A stretch of 9,119 bases of DNA from an uncultured Clostridia bacterium (GTDB taxonomy: Bacteria; Bacillota_I; Bacilli_A; RF39; UBA660), in assembly GCA_948433815.1 (NCBI GenBank), contig CAOJDZ010000016.1:1-9119 (forward strand), given 5' to 3'. Below the pieces are notes generated by a model that was given only the letters and a program-made list of their open reading frames with translations, was not told where the DNA came from and ran no database searches. Positions 5,797 through 9,119 of the stretch are shown piece after piece. The position numbers and the translations under genes were made by a program. Within the stretch, counting starts at the first letter, position 1. Every line of letters begins with the position of its first letter.

Positions 5797-5906
5797 TAAT
5801 CTTGCACTTTATTCGTAATTTTTTGTTTTAAAAAATAAAAAGTGTATATTTTTTGAATGCAAAAATCATTTAAAGCACAAAACTTGGTATTTAATGCAAT
5901 GTTTTC

Positions 5907-5934
5907 TTGTTAATGGCTTAAAATTTAGTATTAT
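5907..5934 (+). promoter_or_regulatory. Promoter of the cold-shock gene
   Basis: TTGTTA (5907-5912) and TATTAT (5929-5934) are separated by 16 bp. The start near 5941 would give a leader of about 90 nt, long as is usual for cold-shock genes. A TTGACC at 5963-5968 is a second possible -35 but has no convincing -10 downstream. Confidence 0.45.
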
Positions 5935-5980
5935 ATTATTGTTAAAAAATATGTCGGATTTTTTGACCCGAATTACATTG

Positions 5981-6004
5981 ATTAGAACATGCGCGTGTTT
6001 TAAT
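5981..6004 (+). promoter_or_regulatory. Hairpin in the csp 5' leader
   Basis: ATTAGAACAT (5981-5990) pairs with GTGTTTTAAT (5995-6004) around the loop GCGC, a 10-bp stem with two G-U pairs. There is no T tail, so it is not a terminator. It lies 15 nt before the ribosome binding site AGAGGTG (6020-6026). It may influence translation or mRNA stability, as structured leaders of cold-shock mRNAs are known to do. Confidence 0.5.
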
Positions 6005-6032
6005 ATAGAGGTATGGAAGAGAGGTGTTAAGT

Positions 6033-6257
6033 GTGACTAGAAAAGGCAGAGTTAAGTGGTTTAATAACGAAAAAGGTTATGGATTCATTGAAATAGGTGC
6101 CGGTGAAGGTGAAGATGTATTCGTGCATTATTCAGCAATAGAACAAGATGGTTATAAGTCTCTTAATGAGGGTGATGTTGTTGAGTTCACGTTAATTAAA
6201 ACAGCTAAGGGTAACCAAGCTATAAATGTCAAAGAAGTAAAATTAACTACTGTTTAG
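6033..6257 (+). CDS. csp: Cold-shock domain protein (CspA family)
   Basis: Single-domain nucleic-acid chaperone that binds single-stranded RNA or DNA and keeps mRNA unfolded, notably in the cold. GTG 6033 is chosen over the in-frame GTG 6024 because 6024 lies inside the ribosome binding site AGAGGTG (6020-6026); the product then opens [11 protein letters not shown]. The 74-residue protein carries [13 protein letters not shown] (8-20) with the RNP1 motif KGYGFI, RNP2 VFVHY (29-33), and the [14 protein letters not shown] segment. Length and motifs fit the family. A GAGEGED insertion-like loop between the two RNP motifs is a minor variation. It is followed by its own terminator and then hpf. A long leader with a hairpin suggests control at the RNA level. 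Confidence 0.95.
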   Translation: MTRKGRVKWFNNEKGYGFIEIGAGEGEDVFVHYSAIEQDGYKSLNEGDVVEFTLIKTAKGNQAINVKEVKLTTV

Positions 6258-6267
6258 TAGTTTTTTT
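6245..6267 (+). terminator. Rho-independent terminator of csp
   Basis: AACTACT (6245-6251) pairs with AGTAGTT (6256-6262) around GTTT, with T's running to 6267. The csp stop TAG (6255-6257) falls in the loop and 3' arm. The stem is AT-rich, so some read-through into hpf is possible. Confidence 0.75.
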
Positions 6268-6270
6268 CTT

Positions 6271-6295
6271 TCTAATATGTTAATATTATATTAGA
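6271..6295 (+). repeat. Perfect inverted repeat just before the hpf ribosome binding site
   Basis: TCTAATAT (6271-6278) and ATATTAGA (6288-6295) are exact reverse complements around a 9-nt loop. The 3' arm touches the 5' edge of AGAGGTGATA, the hpf Shine-Dalgarno sequence. There is no T run, so it is not a terminator. It could be an operator or a weak RNA structure, or chance in AT-rich DNA. Confidence 0.45.
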
Positions 6296-6304
6296 GGTGA
6301 TAAT

Positions 6305-6823
6305 ATGAAATATACAGTTCGTGGAGAAAAGTTAGAAGTTACAGAAGCTATTAAATCTTATGCGATTGAAAAAATTTCTAAAATGGAAAAATATTTTGAT
6401 AATCCTGAAGAAGTAAGTGTTAAGATTAGTTTTAGCGTAAGAGGAAGAGAACAAAAAGTAGAAGTAACTTTAAATAGTAGAGGGTATGATCTTAGAGCAG
6501 AAGTTTCACATAGTGATATGTATGCTGCGATTGATTTGGTTTTAGACAAATTAGAAACACAAATGAGAAAGTATAAATCTAAGTTAATGTCTCGTGAAAG
6601 AGTAATGATAGTTTATGAAGATGAAGTTGTAGAAGATGAAGATATTAATGAAGTTGTTAAAAGAAAAAAAGTATATTTGAAACCTATGAATGAGGAAGAG
6701 GCTATAGTTCAAATGGAACTTTTAGGTCATGATTTTTATGTTTTTAAAGATATTGAAAATGAGAAGGTTAATGTTTTATATAAAAGATATGATGGTTCTT
6801 ATGGAATTATAGAAACTAATTAA
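6305..6823 (+). CDS. hpf: Long-form ribosome hibernation promoting factor
   Basis: Binds the 30S subunit in stationary phase or stress and joins ribosomes into inactive 100S dimers. The start ATG 6305 follows AGAGGTGATA (6293-6302). The 172-residue protein has an N-terminal S30AE domain (about 1-97: MKYTVRGEKLEVTEAIKSYA, EVTLNSRGYDLRAEV, DMYAAIDLVLDKLETQMRKYK) and an acidic linker (about 102-120). The C-terminal dimerisation domain (about 122-170) has PMNEEEAIVQMELLGHDFYV and YKRYDGSYGIIE, which marks the long form as opposed to the short HPF or YfiA. The order hpf-secA is shared with Bacillus. No convincing promoter was found between the csp terminator and the start, so read-through from csp is possible; a weak TATATT at 6287-6292 is the only candidate. 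Confidence 0.96.
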   Translation: MKYTVRGEKLEVTEAIKSYAIEKISKMEKYFDNPEEVSVKISFSVRGREQKVEVTLNSRGYDLRAEVSHSDMYAAIDLVLDKLETQMRKYKSKLMSRERVMIVYEDEVVEDEDINEVVKRKKVYLKPMNEEEAIVQMELLGHDFYVFKDIENEKVNVLYKRYDGSYGIIETN

Positions 6824-6832
6824 TATTAATAG

Positions 6833-6859
6833 AAAAGCGACTTTTGTCGTTTTTATTTT
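6833..6859 (+). terminator. Rho-independent terminator of hpf
   Basis: AAAAGCGAC (6833-6841) pairs with GTCGTTTTT (6846-6854, one G-U) around TTTT, followed by ATTTT. This is a short but standard stem with a T-rich tail. Confidence 0.7.
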
Positions 6860-6889
6860 GTGAAAATTGTGTGTTTCTAATAATAATCA

Positions 6890-6918
6890 TTTAAAAAGAT
6901 ACATAAATTTGATAAAAT
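6890..6918 (+). promoter_or_regulatory. Probable promoter of secA
   Basis: TTTAAA (6890-6895) and TAAAAT (6913-6918) are 17 bp apart, and TGA (6910-6912) supplies an extended -10. The start near 6925 falls at the ribosome binding site, so the leader would be very short; this lowers confidence. Confidence 0.35.
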
Positions 6919-6937
6919 AAATTAAGGAGATGATATT

Positions 6938-9119
6938 ATGGGATTATTTTCAAAGTTATTTGATTATGAATATAAAGAGTTAAAAAAATTTGAAGTTTTA
7001 GCTGACCAAGTTTTGGCATTAGAAGAAGAAATGCAAAAGTTAAGTGATATGGAACTTAAAGCAAAAACTGAAGAATTTAAAACTAGATTAAATGATGGAG
7101 AGACTTTAGAAGATATTTTAGTGCCAGCATTCGCAGTTGTAAGAGAGGCCGCATATAGAGTGTTAGGAGAAAAGCCTTATAAAGTTCAAGTTATAGGCGG
7201 TATTTGTATTCATTATGGTAATATAGCTGAGATGAAAACTGGTGAAGGGAAAACTTTAACAAGTACTTTACCTGCATATTTAAATGCTTTAAGTGGTAAA
7301 GGAGTACATATCGTTACAGTTAATGAATATTTAAGTGTACGTGATGCTGAGTGGATGGGGAGAGTTTATGACTTTCTAGGGATAACAGTTGGTGTTAATA
7401 AGAAGGATTTTTCACCTGCTGAAAAGAGAGACGCTTATTCAAAAGATATTACTTATACAACTAATAATGAACTTGGTTTTGACTATCTAAGAGATAATAT
7501 GGTAGTTAGAAGAGAGAATAGAGTTCAAAGACCTTTAAACTTTGCTATTATCGATGAGGTGGATTCTATTTTAATAGATGAAGCAAGAACTCCTTTGATT
7601 ATTAGTGGTGGAGTTAGTAAAAGTGCAGATCTTTATAAACTTGCTGATAAGACTGCTAAATCTTTAACTGTAGAAGATTATGTACTTGATGAAAAAACAA
7701 GAAGTGTTACTTTAACAGAAGAAGGTATTAAAAGAGCAGAAAGTTTATTAAAGTTAGATAATTTATATGATATAAAGAATTCTTCTATGGTTCATAATTT
7801 AGATAAGGCACTAGTGGCTAATTATGGATTTAAGAAAGATGTTGATTATGTTGTTGATTCAGATAAGATAGTAATTGTTGATTCGTTTACTGGAAGACTT
7901 ATGCATGGTAGACAATATAGTGATGGACTTCATCAAGCTTTGGAAGCTAAAGAAGGGGTACATATAAACGAGGAAACTAAAGTTTTAGCGACAATAACAT
8001 TTCAAAATTTATTTAGAATGTATAATAAGTTGTCTGGTATGACAGGTACAGCTAAGACAGAAGAAGAAGAATTTAGAAATATATATAATATGTATGTTAT
8101 TGCCATTCCTACTAATAAACCTGTATTAAGAAATGATATGGAAGATCTAGTATATATTAATATGCGCGGAAAATATAATGCGATTGCAAATATTATAGAA
8201 GAAGTTCATAAAACTGGGCAACCAATATTAGTTGGTACAGCATCAATAGAAAGTTCTGAAGTGTTAAGTAATCTGCTTAATAAGCGTGGTGTTAAACATG
8301 AACTTTTGAATGCAAAAAATCATGAGAGAGAGGCTCATATCATAGAACAGGCTGGACAAAAAAATGCTGTTACGATAGCGACTAATATGGCTGGACGTGG
8401 AACAGATATTAAACTAGGTGACGGAGTTGCTGAATTAGGTGGTCTTTGTGTTATTGGTACCGAAAGACATGAAAGTAGACGTATAGATAACCAATTAAGA
8501 GGTAGAAGTGGTCGTCAAGGAGATCCAGGAGTAACTAGATTTTATATTTCTATGGAAGACGATTTAATGATGAAGTTTGGTAGTGATAAAATTAAGTCTC
8601 TTATGCAAACTTTAGGATTTACTGAAGATACACCAATAACTCATAAGTTAATGAGTAAAAATATTGAAAGTAGTCAAAAAAGAGTTGAAGGATTTAACTA
8701 TGATAGACGTAAAGCATTACTTGATTATGATAATGTAATTAGTAAGCAAAGAGAGATTGTTTATGAAAGACGTAATGAAATTTTAGATAAGGATAGCATT
8801 AGAGATAGAATCTTAAGTATTTTTAAAGATTTTGTTATAGATGAAGTTAATGCACATTTTCCGCCAGAAGATGCACTTACTCATAATGATATAGTTAATA
8901 TGTGTGAATATTTTAATGCTAATTTACTTAAGACAAAAAAATTAGATGAAAAATCATTAGAGAGTAAGGAAATAAATGAGGTTCAAGATTTTATATATGA
9001 TGTAGTAGTAGACGATTATAATGAAAAATTAAAAGAAGTTCCTCAAGAAATTCAAGATGATTTTGAGAAAGCAATAACTTTAAAAGTTCTAGATAAAAAC
9101 TGGATGGAACAGGTAGATA
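6938..9119 (+). CDS. secA: Preprotein translocase ATPase SecA (3' end beyond the window)
   Basis: Motor ATPase that drives unfolded preproteins through the SecYEG channel. ATG 6938 follows a strong AAGGAGATGAT (6924-6934). The frame is open for 727 codons to the right edge, so about the last hundred residues of a typical 800-840-residue SecA are missing. Visible in order: the N-terminal helix MGLFSKLFDYEYKELKK, Walker A GEGKT (102-106) within MKTGEGKTLTSTLPAYLNAL, Walker B IIDEVDSILIDEARTPLIISG (204-224, DEVD 206-209), the preprotein cross-linking region, GTASIESSE (433-441), NMAGRGTDI (483-491), the arginine-finger motif QLRGRSGRQGDPG (519-531), and the start of the helical scaffold (KVLDKNWMEQVD, 716-727). 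It is the housekeeping SecA, not a SecA2 with missing parts. No frameshift was found. Confidence 0.97.
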   Translation, partial: MGLFSKLFDYEYKELKKFEVLADQVLALEEEMQKLSDMELKAKTEEFKTRLNDGETLEDILVPAFAVVREAAYRVLGEKPYKVQVIGGICIHYGNIAEMKTGEGKTLTSTLPAYLNALSGKGVHIVTVNEYLSVRDAEWMGRVYDFLGITVGVNKKDFSPAEKRDAYSKDITYTTNNELGFDYLRDNMVVRRENRVQRPLNFAIIDEVDSILIDEARTPLIISGGVSKSADLYKLADKTAKSLTVEDYVLDEKTRSVTLTEEGIKRAESLLKLDNLYDIKNSSMVHNLDKALVANYGFKKDVDYVVDSDKIVIVDSFTGRLMHGRQYSDGLHQALEAKEGVHINEETKVLATITFQNLFRMYNKLSGMTGTAKTEEEEFRNIYNMYVIAIPTNKPVLRNDMEDLVYINMRGKYNAIANIIEEVHKTGQPILVGTASIESSEVLSNLLNKRGVKHELLNAKNHEREAHIIEQAGQKNAVTIATNMAGRGTDIKLGDGVAELGGLCVIGTERHESRRIDNQLRGRSGRQGDPGVTRFYISMEDDLMMKFGSDKIKSLMQTLGFTEDTPITHKLMSKNIESSQKRVEGFNYDRRKALLDYDNVISKQREIVYERRNEILDKDSIRDRILSIFKDFVIDEVNAHFPPEDALTHNDIVNMCEYFNANLLKTKKLDEKSLESKEINEVQDFIYDVVVDDYNEKLKEVPQEIQDDFEKAITLKVLDKNWMEQVD

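Noticed and set aside
5762..5818. 18-codon plus-strand frame in the agrB-csp gap
   Set aside because: There is no ribosome binding site, no promoter in that direction and a composition expected of AT-rich spacer.
5800..5920. Pairs of AgrA/LytTR half-sites upstream of agrB
   Set aside because: Several GTT-containing words are present but none form two good half-sites at the usual 21-bp spacing, so no operator is annotated.
5951..6040. 29-codon frame overlapping the csp start, a possible leader peptide
   Set aside because: It has no Shine-Dalgarno sequence before ATG 5951 and no attenuator-like codon run; the overlap with csp is probably accidental.
6358..6549. Minus-strand open frame of 63 codons inside hpf
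   Set aside because: It is the antisense shadow of a well-recognised hpf.

Overview
The window is AT-rich, uses GTG as well as ATG starts behind GGAG/GAGGTG-type ribosome binding sites, and carries sporulation genes of the SpoIID/SpoIIQ type. This points to a low-GC, endospore-forming (or sporulation-derived) member of the Bacillota, probably an uncultured Bacilli- or Clostridia-like lineage. The standard bacterial code is in use: tryptophan is TGG throughout and TGA is a real stop at the end of agrB, so this is not a code-4 mollicute. No IS element, CRISPR array, tRNA or rRNA was seen.

Layout from left to right. Bases 1-212 hold the C-terminal end of an unrecognised protein. A strong extended -10 promoter then drives rpmE (zinc-type ribosomal protein L31), closed by a good terminator. 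Next come rpiB (sugar-phosphate isomerase), spoIID (lytic transglycosylase of engulfment) and a SpoIIQ-type M23 protein with a degenerate active site, then a terminator. The spoIID-spoIIQ pairing is also found in Bacillus.

Bases 2810-5950 hold a complete agr-type peptide quorum-sensing module in an unusual arrangement. A LytTR response regulator (agrA) and an HPK10 histidine kinase (agrC) overlap on the plus strand. They converge with an agrB-agrD operon on the minus strand. agrD is only 39 codons, starts inside the agrB stop codon (ATGA overlap), and encodes an autoinducer precursor with one cysteine. A compact hairpin that contains the agrC stop codon in its loop serves as the minus-strand terminator. 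By homology, AgrB would process AgrD to a cyclic thiolactone peptide, AgrC would sense it outside the cell, and AgrA would respond.

The right part is housekeeping: a cold-shock protein with a long structured leader, long-form ribosome hibernation factor hpf, and secA running off the right edge. The hpf-secA order is conserved with Bacillus. The agr module therefore sits between a conserved sporulation pair and a conserved stress/secretion block. This makes a link between cell density and sporulation worth testing, but the sequence does not prove one. No gene-free stretch exceeds 300 bases; the longest (5750-6032) carries the divergent agrB and csp control regions.
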